The notes under the pieces were generated by a model. The model was not told the origin of the DNA. It saw only the letters and a list, made by a program, of their open reading frames with translations, and did not search any database. Shown in pieces: positions 35,100 to 46,780 of a stretch of DNA of 64,000 nt. This DNA comes from Chiridota heheva (Eukaryota; Echinodermata; Holothuroidea; Apodida; Chiridotidae): NCBI GenBank assembly GCA_020152595.1, contig JAIGNY010004284.1, forward strand, positions 152,501 through 216,500, read 5' to 3'. Position 1 is the first letter of the stretch. Every line of letters starts with the position of its first letter. The translations under genes were made by a program, and so were the position numbers.

Positions 35100-35640
35100 A
35101 TTACAGGCCCTCCTCCTCCCAAAAAGAAATATGTAACACCCCCCCCCCCCTGTCCAAAGGAAAGATTGTCAAAGCCATAAGTTTAACTAACTAAAATACC
35201 AAATGAATTTATACAAAAACAGAGATGTTGGCATTTTTCATTTATATTGACTAATTTATCTAAATTTTGACAGAAATTCTTGCAGTTTACACCGAAAGTT
35301 TTCAATTGTGATTCAAACATCAATTTTGAAACACAATCTTCAATATTGCACCAAAATCTTCAATAACTTTTATGTACCAAAATGTTCAATTAAGGAACAA
35401 AAATATTCAATTTTGGACCAAGAGAAGAAGTGAACCTCTTAATACTATAATAAGAAAGTGTTCTGAGTCATAAATGTGGGGGGGAGGTGGACAGGGTCGT
35501 ACGACCCCAAAGGTAAAATGGTAATAATAAAAAGTCCAGAAAATATGCTAAAAGGCTAACATATTTCCCTCGGCGACATCCCCAATCCGAAAAGGCTCTT
35601 AGCCCTTCAAAAAATCTTAAAAGTTAGACACGCCCTAACA
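35100..35640. repeat. Interspersed repeat family F, copy 2
   Basis: Shares 'aaaacagagatgttggcat', repeated 'cttcaattttggaccaa'-type units and 'ttagacacgcc' with 19420-20490. Confidence 0.6.
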
Positions 35641-36475
35641 CACATACCCTGTAATAATATCAGTATACAGAAACAAGAGGTAACTTCTCCCACGTGACCT
35701 AATATAGGTTATAAAATTCTTATTTACGCATCTTTACGCACAAATACCAAAATGAATCTGATAAATATGATGGACGACATCGACATCGGTGGATCACATG
35801 ATGGATGTAATCACGTGATTTGGAAGCTCAGCATATCCTCACACGGTCGATGTCATTTTGTTAATAAATCAGCATGTTGGCATCATGTTCACGATCTTAA
35901 ATCAATATATTTTTATTGCACATTATGTCATGATAGTTTGCAACTACATTCACGGCAAAATTTACTTATTTGTATGGCATGCACACTGCGTTAGATGATA
36001 AAACTTTGTTTATAAATATATTATTGCAAATCACACAGTCGCGAAATATATAAAACGAAAAAAAAACGTGAGATATAATCTTCTATGACGAAACTCAGTT
36101 CACAAATAAAGATCAAATTAACCTCTCATTGTTGCCCAAGTCACGATACAAATAACCTTTGACCTATATTAATATTCAATCTCTCAAATTTGCTACTTTA
36201 CACGAGGAATATGTTGCCAAATTTCCATACTATGACTTTTTGTCGCAAATTGGCGCACACGAAATTATTTTTTCAAGGGATTATGCGCTTTCATTTTCCG
36301 TTTCGCAAACTTATGTGCTTTTGGTGGTATTTATAGAATGATCCTTGTCATTTTAGTTTTCAGCTTCATCTTGCTAGCATGCACATTTACGATTTAATGT
36401 CTACCACTTCTGAGCTGCGACGTATTTAGCATTGGTTATTATACGCTACAAAATGTGCATGTTATCTGACATAGG
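35641..36475. other. Downstream flank of the receptor gene, nothing recognised
   Basis: AT-rich; probably includes the 3' UTR of the minus-strand receptor. No gene seen. Confidence 0.45.
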
Positions 36476-36477
36476 AA

Positions 36478-36603
36478 TCATTTGCCCGTTGGTTGTAGTG
36501 AAAGGGGTTGGTATTTCGCACCTGGAAATGCGTTCGGTTTCCGAGCACCGTTGCATCTACACGCAAATCTGAATCCCGCCATCATTTCACCGCATAAAGA
36601 TTT
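36478..36603 (-). CDS. Ionotropic glutamate receptor, last exon (C-terminal tail)
   Basis: Acceptor tctcttttacag before 36603 and stop TGA at 36480-36478. Phase 0. Encodes a short cytosolic tail beginning KSLCGEMMAGFRFACRC, resembling the Cys/basic region after the last membrane segment of kainate and AMPA receptors. It lies in phase with the preceding exon ending NAEIDK. Confidence 0.75.
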   Translation of the reverse strand, partial: KSLCGEMMAGFRFACRCNGARKPNAFPGAKYQPLSLQPTGK

Positions 36604-36669
36604 CTGTAAAAGAGAAAGGGAATCACCAGACGTTATTAAACGTTCAAGATGATTTATTTGGACCATTAT

Positions 36670-37190
36670 GTAATTGTTGAACGCGTTATGCATGGAACTT
36701 TGACAAGATGTTGCGAAACTTCGACGACAATATGTTGCGAAACTTCGACGAAAAAATGTTGCAAAACTTCGACAACATGTTGCGAATATCGACAACCTAA
36801 TGCCGAACTTTGACAATTTTTCGCCGAACTTGGACAGCATGTTGCCGAACTTCGAAAGTGTGCTTCCGATCTTCGACAACTGTAGCCTCCGTTCACCAAT
36901 ATGTTGCCGAACATTGACAGCGTGATGCCGAACTTCCATGACGTGTTGCCGCACTATGACAACATGTTGCCGAACCAATACAACATATTGTTGAACCAAT
37001 ACAACATGTTGTCGAAACCGACAACGCGCTGCCGAACTTCGAAAATTTGTCTTGAACCTCGACAGCTCGTTGTCGCACTTCAACAAATTGTTGCCGAATT
37101 TTGTAAGTGTGCTGCCGAGCTTCGACGACTATAGTCTCAGTTCAACAAAATGTTGCCAAACTTCGATAACGCGTTGTCGAACCTCGGAAA
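36670..37190. repeat. 21-bp minisatellite filling the last receptor intron
   Basis: Units of 'ttcgacaacatgttgccgaac' with one-unit variants of about 21 and 24 bases, roughly 24 copies. It occupies most of the 847-base intron between 36604 and 37450. Long minus-strand frames here are artefacts of the period. Confidence 0.9.
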
Positions 37191-37450
37191 TAGATTTTCA
37201 CTAAAGTGATGGTACTTCCTATATAAGATCCATTCTTATCATGAAAGAGAGTGTATATTACACTCTATTCAAAGAGTGAATAAGATTCAGCTCGCTTCTT
37301 TTGAAAATACCTAACCATAGATTACTCAATACCACACAAAATAGAAATGAGTTTTTCTGAAAATCTTTCACGAAATCAGATTGTGTACAAATTGAGGTAC
37401 CCAGCATAAGAATAAAACTTGAGAAATAATTACATCACACATCTGCTTAC

Positions 37451-37707
37451 CTTATCTATCTCAGCATTCTGTTTAGATTTCCATACGAATTCTCCAACTG
37501 CCACAAGAACAGATAACATCAAGCCACCATGTAGCACAAGGAATATCCCACCAATGTTTTCTAAACCAACTTCGTTCGCATCCTCTTTGTTACCATCGTC
37601 TCGTACACAAGCACCAGTGTTCCACCACTTATTCTTTAATGTCAAAAGCGTGTCATCCTCTTGTACTTTCAAGATGGCGCTTGTTATTCTATCCCTTCAA
37701 GGAGATC
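37451..37707 (-). CDS. Ionotropic glutamate receptor, exon with M4 (contains in-frame TGA)
   Basis: Acceptor ttccacacag before 37707, donor AAG|GTAAGC after 37451. Enters in phase 1, leaves in phase 0. It reads ITSAILKVQEDDTLLTLKNK and WWNTGAC, then NIGGIFLVLHGGLMLSVLVA, the fourth membrane segment with the family NIGGIF start, then GEFVWKSKQNAEIDK. The fourth codon of the join is TGA (37699-37697), giving GSP-stop-RDR where the family has an aromatic residue in an SPYRD-type motif. Everything around it is intact. Confidence 0.85.
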
Positions 37708-37789
37708 CTGTGTGGAAGAATGGAAATTTTATTTTGATTTAGTTAGCATAGCATATAGCATAACAAGCTTTGATGTCCCAAAGGCATCC

Positions 37790-37925
37790 AGCACTGGACA
37801 TTATATCATGACGGCCACGGCTTTTGATAACCAGTTGTGAACTCACTGGTTGGAGATTCTCCGGGATACGAAGCCGGGACGTGCGGGTGAGAACAAAGCA
37901 CTAGCCACTACGCCACAGAGGTCTG
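37790..37925 (-). mobile_element. tRNA-derived SINE
   Basis: The minus strand reads 'tggcgtagtggctagtgct', an A-box-like start, then 'ccggcttcgtatcccggag', a B-box-like block about 35 bases on, then a unique body sharing 'aaccagttgtg' with 4975-5035. It lies in a receptor intron in the same orientation as the gene. Confidence 0.65.
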
Positions 37926-39290
37926 TTATTATAAAACTGTATGGATTTACGAATATAGACATTTATGTCAAAAGGAAGCGTATTATGGTTTTGGACGACG
38001 GAAATAGAACAACGAATTTTCCCTGAATGGACTAAGTTGATTTTAAATGGTTGCTATACGATCAGTTCGTTCCAGTTAAACATGTGAATTAAACTAATCC
38101 TGAAATACAACGAAGCAAATCGATTTGGAGAAGAGAGATGCGTAAAAAATTAATCACAAATAATCTGACAATATAAAGAATTATCAGATAGTTATGTGCA
38201 TGAAATATTGGAATAAAATTATCTGTGGAATATAATAAATAACTGATGATGTGATCACTCGCTTAGGCAGTAAGCAGTCCGCGGAGGTCCAGTGTTAAGG
38301 AACATGTAAATCACCTGAGATATAGGGATCTAGACGCTATGTAACCGTTTTGTTCAAAAGTTTGTACCAATCTCACACACGTTTAAATAAAAAAAACTGA
38401 ATTTTGAAAATCTTGTAATTTATATTACAGACAATCTTAGCCATTTTATAGACAAAAAAATTGATTTTTCAATTATTGTAAACAAACCTACATGGATTTA
38501 CAAATTTAATATTAGATATACAGGCAATGTTGCCAAAAAGGGAACTCATCATTCTTTTACCCGACAGAAGTGGGACATGCAATTTTCCCCGGGAAACACA
38601 AATAGCTTTCCTCCGGGAAACACGAATAGCTTGTAAATTGTTGTTACGGTGGTCCGTTGCAGTCAAAATGTAACTTAAACTAATTTTGAAATAAACCAAA
38701 GCAAAGTCAATTTGAAGCAAGGTGGATGCTACTCAGAAATATTCTGAAAAGTAGAGGCATATTATAAAATGAGCATGAAATATGAGCAGCTAAAATAAAA
38801 TACAGTTGGCTTGGTAAATTACTAGGCAATGTCTTCTAAAGCAAGAAACATACTGCAATTGGACCTCTCTTAGTGTTTTAAAATTTTGAAGCCACGAGGC
38901 TTCAGTGGAAAGCAGAGGGAAAGATCAGACTTTAGAATTGCACTGCACATTTCATAATGATTAATTCCATAAACATGTTGGTATCAAAACTCTCCGGAAA
39001 GCCAACAAATGTAGCTCGTTGCTCATTTGATAAATTCATTTTATCAATAGGATATATGGACGGGGAAATTAAGGATATTAAGAAAATAAGTAAGGATAAT
39101 TAGTAAGGATATAAGTAAGGACACGACTAACTGAAAATATCGGAGGAACAAAAAAGGAAAATAAAAACACATTTGCTTATCGCCTGGATTGTTTCCACAC
39201 TCACTGACAAGCCAATTAATAATGCGGAAGTGACGTTACTAGTATGTATCAGATTTATTAGTGGATGGTCAAGTGATATTCTTGAGACAA
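37926..39290. other. Receptor intron, no gene recognised
   Basis: AT-rich. Two similar strings ('aaactaatcctgaaatacaacgaagcaaa' near 38092 and 'aaactaattttgaaataaac' near 38678) hint at a diverged repeat. Confidence 0.4.
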
Positions 39291-39294
39291 GATT

Positions 39295-40395
39295 CCTACT
39301 GTAAAAGGCTGCCTCAGGGGTCAAGCAAATTCATCTTGTATTAAAGAGGACCTCAAAGGAAACAACATGGTGAAGAGGGCATTCACAAATCTTTTCCGTT
39401 AAGGAGATATTTAAGTTTAACGAATTATGGACATCTAGCAGATTTAAGATAATGTGGAAGAGCATGGAAATCTGAGTGGAATAAGCATTTAGAATTAATG
39501 AAAAGCTTATATTTAATTTTCCAGCTATGACCTAACAAAGTTTCGAGTTTTTATTTTGTGCGGAATGTGTGATATAGTAAGAGTAACACATCTCAAAATC
39601 TTTGTGTATTTCTTTAAGTTCTGTTTTTCAAATTCAGCTACTTGTGAATTTTAGAATGTCTATTATAGACACATGATGATTCAGGGTATGACCAAGTTTT
39701 GCCCCCAGTCCGCTATATTTCAAACAAAATAACAGAGGAGAAAAAAACAATGGTGTTACAAAAGTTGACAAAAGATCCTCCCCGAGATCCCCCATTGATG
39801 TCACAGATTATTGCGCAATAACAGCTGAAACTCAAAGATGCTGTAAATTGGTCAATTTCTAATCAATTTTAATGGAATTATTTGCTGTTTCACATTTTAA
39901 ACAAATTAAGCTCATACTGCCTCTAAATGTCCATAGTCCTTTAAAGTTAGAATCTGTATTATTAGAATCTGTATTATCTATGTAGAAATGACTGAAATCA
40001 GACTAGTTGTTATGTCACAGCCTCAGATTGCTCAGTCTTTATGTATTATAAAATACTTTGTCCTGCAATTTTGTGGCTTAAAAACCATTGGATATGTTAG
40101 GAAGGCATAGGCTTAAGAATCTAGCGAATATATTTTAACACCTGAAGAATGTTTGAGGGAAAAATAAAAAAACTTCGAAAACTTTTCTTTAAAATGCATT
40201 AACAATTGTTAAGAATGTGAGGATAAGGGCGCCAACCTTCCATTACTACACCAATTATTTGTACAGAGATAAGACAGAGCTTTAAGCATGCATATCTCCT
40301 TAAGGGAATAAGCCATTTGAATGCTTTTATTACCATTTTGTTTCATATAAAGTCCTCTTTCGTATAAGATAAACCACACTGAACTAATCCTTTAA
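39295..40395. mobile_element. MITE family B, long copy with both ends
   Basis: The left end 'ggggtcaagca..tc.tcttgtattaaagaggac' and right end 'gtcctctttcgtataagata...ctgaactaatccttta' are inverted relatives. The right half (39955-40260) aligns with 17280-17600. About 530 bases (39420-39955) without a counterpart in the 17-kb copy suggest a nested insertion or a deletion there. Confidence 0.65.
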
Positions 40396-40614
40396 GCGTG
40401 AATAACAGCGTTTCCCAATTTGTCATTTACGACTTTGATATACAGATACGATTACAGTTAAAGTTTAACTTTATCCAGAAAGAACCAAGGAAATTTGTTT
40501 GTGCTCTATCTGATCCTCCTACGAACCTACCTCCTCCCCCACCCCTCCCCCTACCCCTCTTTCACCCCATCCCACCCCATCCCACCCCCACCACCTCCAA
40601 GGTGCATGACGGGT

Positions 40615-40870
40615 TATTTCTCAAGGGGCAAGATTTAAACATATACCTGGTTACAAGCGGTAAAATTGCACTAGTAAATTAAGTTTCCATGAAACGTTGC
40701 TACTAATTGGGAAATCTCCATCAATTTTTGTGAAATTTTCTTCATTTCCAGGAGGCTTTCTTCATTTCCTGGGAAATTTTGTACAATTTAGAAAAAAATG
40801 TTGCCAAATTTCACAAAAATCTCAATCAAGTTTACCAATTTTATAATTTTTTTAAATTCGTATTAATAAT
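40615..40870. repeat. Interspersed repeat family E, copy 5
   Basis: 'ctggttacaagcggtaaaat', 'agtttccatgaaacg' and 'gaaattttcttcatttcc' are shared with 42225-42500. Confidence 0.6.
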
Positions 40871-40960
40871 TTCCCAATTTCATCTCTCAAGCGTACAGAA
40901 AGTATGCAAACAGTCTGGTAAAATCCGTTCAGAAGAGTAGAATAACTCGGGTATTATTAC

Positions 40961-41189
40961 CTTTAGGTGTGCCTACACCATAGCCTCTTGAATTTAGTAA
41001 TCCACCAATTTGCGTGAGGTTCTTACAGTGTTGAGATACCACGTACTCTGCCATGATGGACTCTATTAAAAATGCATAGTCTTTTCTGTTTAAAACTCTT
41101 TGGATCCCATCTTCGTATGTTTCTGAAAATGCATTTGAACTTGTTGTCATGAATTCCCACATCTTTTTGTAGGTAGAAATTTTGTATCT
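40961..41189 (-). CDS. Ionotropic glutamate receptor, S2 ligand-binding exon
   Basis: Acceptor tatttccacag before 41189, donor AAG|GTAATA after 40961. Enters in phase 0, leaves in phase 1. Encodes YKISTYKKMWEFM, GIQRVLNRKDYAFLIES and CKNLTQIGGLLNSRGYGVG. The Glu of FLIES sits where the family binds the glutamate amino group. NLTQIGG and RGYG(V/I)GTP are kainate/AMPA signatures. Confidence 0.93.
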
Positions 41190-41516
41190 CTGTGGAAATA
41201 AAACATCAATTGAAAATATCGTATTTGACAAAAAAAGGTAAGTAAGACATTGGTGTCGATGGACCGTGACAACAACACAGTTAAATTCAGCTCTCGTAAG
41301 TTTTCAATGAGTAAAAGACTTAATCTCTTTCACAAATGTCGCTACATATTCATAATGCAACAATATTTATTTTTTTGTGATCCCACCTGGTGCCCCGTCG
41401 TAACCACCCCCACCCGGGCCACCGCGTATTGATAATTCTTTCCTTTCACTTATACGCTCCAGCTCTTGCACCGTGACCATGAGTGTCATACTTTCTATTT
41501 TATGAACAAAACTCAC

Positions 41517-42077
41517 CACAAAGAAGGATTCTGTTGAGCCGCCCTTTCTTGTGCCGTATTCAATTTCCGTCTGTGATGCTAAATCATCCGCGCTCTCGAT
41601 TGGGGACACCATTCGCTCCACGGTGAGGAAAGCCGCCAGGTTAGCAATGTATAACGATACCAAAATCAAGAAGAAGAACCACCAAAACCCACTCGGGACT
41701 CGGGTCGAGAACGCTCTCGAGTTAAATTCGGAGCCCTGTTGCATCAGCCCGCCAAACGCGAACCACAGACAACTGAGAAGATTAAACTGGTTCTCTACTT
41801 GATCATACTCTGGATTACATGGGTGTTCGTTATACCACTCGTAGGGACTAAACCGCGCTAACATGAACACAATCACACTAACAATCAGAAACGCCATAAC
41901 AAAGTACATCCAGATTTTGAAAGAGAGCGGGTTTAGAAAAGAGAACACTTCTGGGTTTTGTGGTTTTGGAAAACGGTAAAGTATTGTGATACCCAAGTAC
42001 ATGTATGGTTTTGAGAAATCAATTACTTCTTCACGAATATAGGATATAGTTAGTGGTGCCACTGCTAAATCCGCCAC
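41517..42077 (-). CDS. Ionotropic glutamate receptor, exon with end of S1, M1, pore loop and M3
   Basis: Acceptor tcgtttcag before 42077, donor GTG|GTGAGT after 41517; 187 codons, phase 0 both sides. Encodes VADLAVAPLTISYIREEVID, which holds the ligand-binding P-L-T and the Arg that grips the alpha-carboxylate. M1 follows (WMYFVMAFLIVSVIVFML), then the pore loop FGGLMQQGSEF with genomic Gln at the Q/R site, then M3. M3 reads SLYIANLAAFLTVERM where nearly all family members have SYTANLAAF. S2 begins with SPIESADDL and GGSTESFF. These match the kainate subfamily best. Confidence 0.95.
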
Positions 42078-42224
42078 CTGAAACGAGACAACAAAATCTT
42101 AAAAAGTATTTTGCAAAATTTATCTGTGGGGTGAGAGATCCCTTCGTAACCTGATCATTGTAAGAAAAATAGTTTTTGTTGAAGATTTTTTTTTTAAATT
42201 AGTAATTTTATAGAAGCAGGGCGT

Positions 42225-42500
42225 ATAAAGGGTAACCTCCCAGGGCGGTTATGGCAAGAGCCCTCAAAATTGCTCGGTTACAAGAGGAACAATTGCACTG
42301 GAAAATTAAGTCTCCATGAAAAGTGCGGGAAATCTAAAGTTCAATTTTCGGGAAAACTCTTTCAATTCTCGGGAAGTTCTTCAACTTTCGGGACATGCTC
42401 CCACATTTCAAATATTGCTATCAAAGTTTTGTTTAGTTTTTTCAATGTTATGTTAATAATTTCCAAATTCTACCTGCCGTGCAGAAAACATGAAACCGGG
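42225..42500. repeat. Interspersed repeat family E, copy 6
   Basis: 'ggttacaagaggaacaattg', 'aagtctccatgaaaagtg' and 'caattttcgggaaaact' match the other copies. It is in the intron upstream of the M1-M3 exon. Confidence 0.6.
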
Positions 42501-42936
42501 TAGGTGAAATCCTCTCAGATGGGGCAGCTAGTCCCCCACTTTGGAAGAGGTCTCTTTCTATATGACGTTACTGAATTACAATGGTATGGTGAAAGAAAAT
42601 CAGGGACGCATGTACGTCGAACCAGTTGCGTATTCAGCTTGCGGTGTGACGTTGTGTGTGTGAAATAGGAGGGGGGAGGGAGGGGGGGGGGCGGTAAAAC
42701 TATTTTCAAGATTATATGGGCAAAGTCATCACCAAATTATGGTGAATATGTATAGCATATTGTATACTGCGTGGCATATCTCGTGACTTACATTTTACTT
42801 ACGGAATTTCGCAAGTTCTACCCCCGCTCACCTCACACCCGCACAACAAAAAAATGGTGCCGTGCCCATGAGAAGTGATTTTTAGGGCGAGAGATCCCTG
42901 CATTAATAATTGGAAAGGAGATTTCATTGAACTTAC

Positions 42937-43149
42937 TCCGTACATTAGTTCTCCGACCATTCCGTTCCACTTGCACGTGTTCTCGTCAAAACTTCCGTAG
43001 TCTCCGTCATTCACGAGTTCGATATGGTAATTAAAATTAGAGACCCTAGCGATGTGTGCAATAAGATCGATTATATAACCCTCGAATCGGTCATTTCCGT
43101 AAAACTTCGTCCCGTCTTCGTTCTTTCTTTTCATAACGTATGGGCTTTT
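42937..43149 (-). CDS. Ionotropic glutamate receptor, S1 ligand-binding exon
   Basis: Acceptor tacttcaacag before 43149, donor GGA|GTAAGT after 42937; 71 codons, phase 0. Encodes KSPYVMKRKNED, then FYGNDRFEGYIIDLIAHIA, YHIELVNDGDYGSF and WNGMVGELMYG. PYVM, GNDRFEGYxxDL and WNGMVxEL are the classical S1 blocks. Confidence 0.95.
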
Positions 43150-43727
43150 CTGTTGAAGTAAAGAATGATCAGATCGTTATGTGAATGAATGAAATATTAT
43201 GACGAATGAAATAATCTGCTAAATATAATCTTATGCTAATAACTCTCGATGTGGTCGCTCAGGTAGTAATGTAAGCATGCAGTCAGGGGAAATAGATCCA
43301 ACGTGTTAAGGAGCATGTAAAATGATTGAGATATAAACGCTATGCAGCCGTTTTTTCTTGAAATGTTGCGATACAATTGTAATAAAAAACTATACGTTAT
43401 AGGGTTACTCTAATAAATTGTAAGACATTGTGAAGCGTAATTTGTGATTATCAATATTATACGGTATGGCCGTATGGGATTGTACCTATCTCTCATTATA
43501 CACTGCCGTCTAAACGCATGGGTACACTGGCCAGTTACCCAGGGCCCCACGGTTTTAGGGGCCCCGTGAATAGAGTGTTAAGACTTATGTGCATGGGCGG
43601 ATTTAGAAATGTGGGGGCCCTGGCACATTCCGATGTGAGGCACCTTTCAGAAAATTTTCAAGATACCCGTGTTCCAACTATAACCCACACTCTCCCCTAG
43701 CACATGATGATTCAGGGACCGATAAGA

Positions 43728-44030
43728 AAAAGGTGACCATTTTAGCAACCAAAAGGTTCATGAAAGGGGCCCCCACATTGGGGAAGGCGATCCGAAAAAG
43801 GGCCCATCTTAGCAACCGCCGAGATCTATGAAAGGGGTTCCACATCGGAGAAGACAATAAAAAAGGGGCTTATCTTAGCAACCGAGGAAGCCCATAAATG
43901 GGTCCCCCACTTCAGAGAAGACGTTTAGAAGATGGGCCCCATCTTAGCAGCCGCCGAGGTTCATGAAAAGGACACCCACATTGAAGAAGGCGATCAGAAA
44001 AAGGGCCCACCTTAGCAAGCACCGAAGAGA
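43728..44030. repeat. ~66-bp minisatellite, about 4.5 units
   Basis: Units carry 'cccatcttagcaaccgccga', 'tcatgaaagggg', 'ccccacatt' and 'gaaggcgat.agaaaaa' in the same order at about 43740, 43800, 43865, 43935 and 44005. It lies in the intron between the two S1 exons. Confidence 0.8.
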
Positions 44031-44710
44031 CTCTGGCCCAGTGTTACACCACTGCATAACATAATTTTCTAGCATAACTACAGGAAATATGCAAGACAAC
44101 TCAATCAAAAGACAATGATAATGATATAAAGTAAATAATGAAACAAAATGTGACGGCGGTAGTGAGAAAGAAAATCACACCTGGTCTACCTGGTAAGGAA
44201 ATTTGATTTCTCACTAAAACTAGAAGCAGTTTATATGTATTTGTCTTAGTGTTGGGTGTGCCCATACACATTTCCAATTTTGAACAGTGGAAGGGGCTCC
44301 ACAGGAGGGAACTTGTTTGTGGAGCCCTGGGCACGTGCCCATGTGGCCCATGCTTAAATTAGGCTCTGCTTATATGGCAATTTTTTTTAGCGATCACACG
44401 AAGTGAGCAGCAAATTATCATTTCTTTCATATTTTCTATTCAATTAATGTATACGTGCTTTTTTTTAATTACATTTCATACTATGGGACTGAGTCAGCGA
44501 AGTGGCCAGAGTTGAATTATTATTATTACTTTTTTAATTTCATTTTTTGGGGGGAGAGGTTAAAGCGGCCAAATTTGCATCTCTTTTAGTAGACAATCAC
44601 AGCAGATGCATTTAAAGAGAAGGATTAACATTGAAGGATTAACATTGTTTGCATCGCCTTAGCAGATTACTTGCAAAAACAAAATGAATATAAAACCCAT
44701 GATATTACCT
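44031..44710. other. Receptor intron, no gene recognised
   Basis: AT-rich, with a G/C-rich 'ccctgggcacgtgcccatg' palindrome near 44325. No exon seen. Confidence 0.4.
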
Positions 44711-44718
44711 ATACGTAC

Positions 44719-44817
44719 CAAAACTGTGGTGACACGCAGGGTGCGATTCAACATGGATGTCTTGTTTTCTGTAAAAGTGTGCATTTTTAATCCATCTGAT
44801 TTGTTCCAATATCCCAT
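44719..44817 (-). CDS. Ionotropic glutamate receptor, most 5' exon seen
   Basis: Acceptor taccgtcatag before 44817, donor TTG|GTACGT after 44719; 33 codons, phase 0. Encodes GYWNKSDGLKMHTF then NRTLRVTTVL, the usual entry into the S1 lobe just before PYVM. Exons for the amino-terminal domain and signal peptide are not found in the window; they must lie beyond 47 kb or be missing. The six exons total 1485 bases, a multiple of three. Confidence 0.85.
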
Positions 44818-45109
44818 CTATGACGGTAGGAAAAGAAGAAAACATTTTGTTTAGTATTTTTTGTTTCAAGTTTAAAATATCTGGATGTTTCCATGGCCGT
44901 ACAAGGCGGGAGGGAAGGAGGGGGGGCTGGGCGGCAGCAGGATGCCAATCTTAGTCGGGCAGGGTATCATGCCCGACTCGGCTAGGTATCTGGGTCATGT
45001 CCTTCCGACTCGTTATGATGATGGCAATATGATTCTTGGGCGCCGATAATATATAGTTGGGCAGAGATGTAAAATTTAAAATCAGTGATTGATCGGAATC
45101 ATGCCCAAC

Positions 45110-45540
45110 TCAGCAAGATTTCCCGATGATTAATGAAAATTTCCCGAAAATCGAAAATCTGTCCAAAAGAAGACGAAAATATTCCTAAAATTGGGGGAAA
45201 ATTCCCTAAAATTGGCCGAAAGTCGCAAAAATTTCCCCCAAATAAAAACACCTGCACTCTAAAAAAAGGAATGGTCAAATTTTGTCCACAACTTGGTTAA
45301 TTCTGCACCGAACCAACTTTGGTCAAATTGAACAACAAATTTGACCACAATTAGGTCAAATTTGTTAATAATTATCATTTTATGGTTAATTTTGACCATG
45401 TTATATCTGACCATTCTTTTTTTAAAGTGTGCCCAATAATAAAGGAAATTTCCCAAAATTGGTCAAATATTTAGCGAAATTTCCAGAAAAATAAAAAAAA
45501 ACTATAAATTCCCGAAAGTTTCCGATAGTTGTCTGGAAAT
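45110..45540. repeat. Interspersed repeat family E, copy 7, split by a MITE
   Basis: 'gaaaatttcccgaaaatcg' on the left and 'aaaggaaatttcccaaaatt' on the right belong to one copy interrupted at 45254-45432. Confidence 0.6.
45254..45432. mobile_element. Small MITE with ~23-bp inverted ends nested in repeat E
   Basis: Begins GCACTCTAAAAAAAGGAATG and ends with the inverted counterpart CATTCTTTTTTTAAAGTGTGC. The interior has several TGGTCAAATT/AATTTGACCA inverted pairs. Confidence 0.75.
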
Positions 45541-46244
45541 GAACATTATTACCAAAGGGTATCCGCCTTCCCCCTCCCCTTTTCCAACCCCAAAACTCTG
45601 ATGAAGCCATTACTACAAATTAATTGTTTATTCACAGATTCATGGCGAGTTTCCCTTCGTAATAGGTTTTCAAGTCGGGCAAAAAGTCACCACCCCCTGA
45701 TGGTCCTGTACGGTCATGGGTATTTCTGCTTTGCTTTCATATCTTTCTTAGTCTGTTATAGAGCAAGCTAAGAATGTTTCCTAATGAATGTTAAAAATGT
45801 CCAAAAAATCGGCATCGTTGTCTATCTATGGGATCCATATAAATCGTAGTAAGTGTTCAGAAAGAAAAAAAAAAACATAATTGAAATATCCATGTCGACA
45901 CAGAGCCCAGTTCCCCGGGGGAAAAGCTTTCAGACAATCAGATCGGAATCATTGAAAAATATTGAAATTTCTTTAAGTTGATTTTTTATTTTTGGTTTCA
46001 TATTGGTCAACACTTGAGCTTAAGGGAATTGTCACCCCAGCCCATTGGGACTCCGCCCTGCTATACCCCCTCCCAGATCTTCTACACACATTTCGTGGAT
46101 GAAAATTGCACCCCTGCATATCGGTATGTGCGAGGCAAATCTCACTTGGCTCAATAACCTGATAATGGAGAACTTTCAAACACTGTTATGCAATGCTTAT
46201 ATTTTAAAAAAAGTCCGGGAGCATGTCTATTACTAGGGTCCCAA

Positions 46245-46780
46245 ATGTTCCTAAAATAAGAATATTTTGCTTCATGGAAGCTGCCTTCTTGTGAAATTTC
46301 CCATAATCCTTTGATATCCTAACATTAAAGCCTTATGCAATGTTACTTACAATTTGAAATACGTCTGGGAAAATTGTTCATTTCTAGGAAAACTTAAAAC
46401 TCTTGAAAAACCTTCATTACTATCATGGCTAATTATTTTCTATTCCCATTTTGCTTACCACGCCGTTTTGAAACATTAGAAATAATAGACAATACAACTA
46501 GGCTTTCAGGCGCAAAACAGCCATTCTGAATATCAAAATGTTTTTTTAAATGATGCTTTTGTGTTTCACATTGAATATTTCAAGTATATATAAATTAGAA
46601 ACCATGACCTTTTGTCGTAACATCTGAACAATTCGGCTGCATGACTCAATGTCCTTTTGTGATATACATGTTCCTATTACTTGGCATGCTCCATGACTGA
46701 TAGAAGTAGGGAGGGCGCTCTCATCCATGGAAAAGAATCGAATGCCACAATCTTTCGAATCTTTGAAATAGTACAAAAAT
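46245..46780. repeat. Tandem duplication, copy 1
   Basis: Aligns over about 400-550 bases with 46860-47300 in the same orientation ('gatatcctaacattaaagcc', 'ttgaaatacgtctggg', 'accacgccgtttt', 'attagaaataatagacaata'). The minus-strand frame at 46776-46546 has no recognised family. Confidence 0.8.

Noticed and set aside
35752..35994. 80-codon plus-strand frame rich in His/Cys
   Set aside because: No recognisable zinc-finger spacing, splice context or homologue; probably chance.
36478..37086. A 202-codon minus-strand frame read as one protein
   Set aside because: Only its last 42 codons (from 36603) are an exon; the rest is the 21-bp minisatellite in the intron before a good acceptor.
46546..46776. 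Minus-strand frame as an upstream glutamate receptor exon
   Set aside because: No amino-terminal-domain similarity, no phase-compatible splice sites, and it lies in a duplicated segment whose second copy does not keep the frame.
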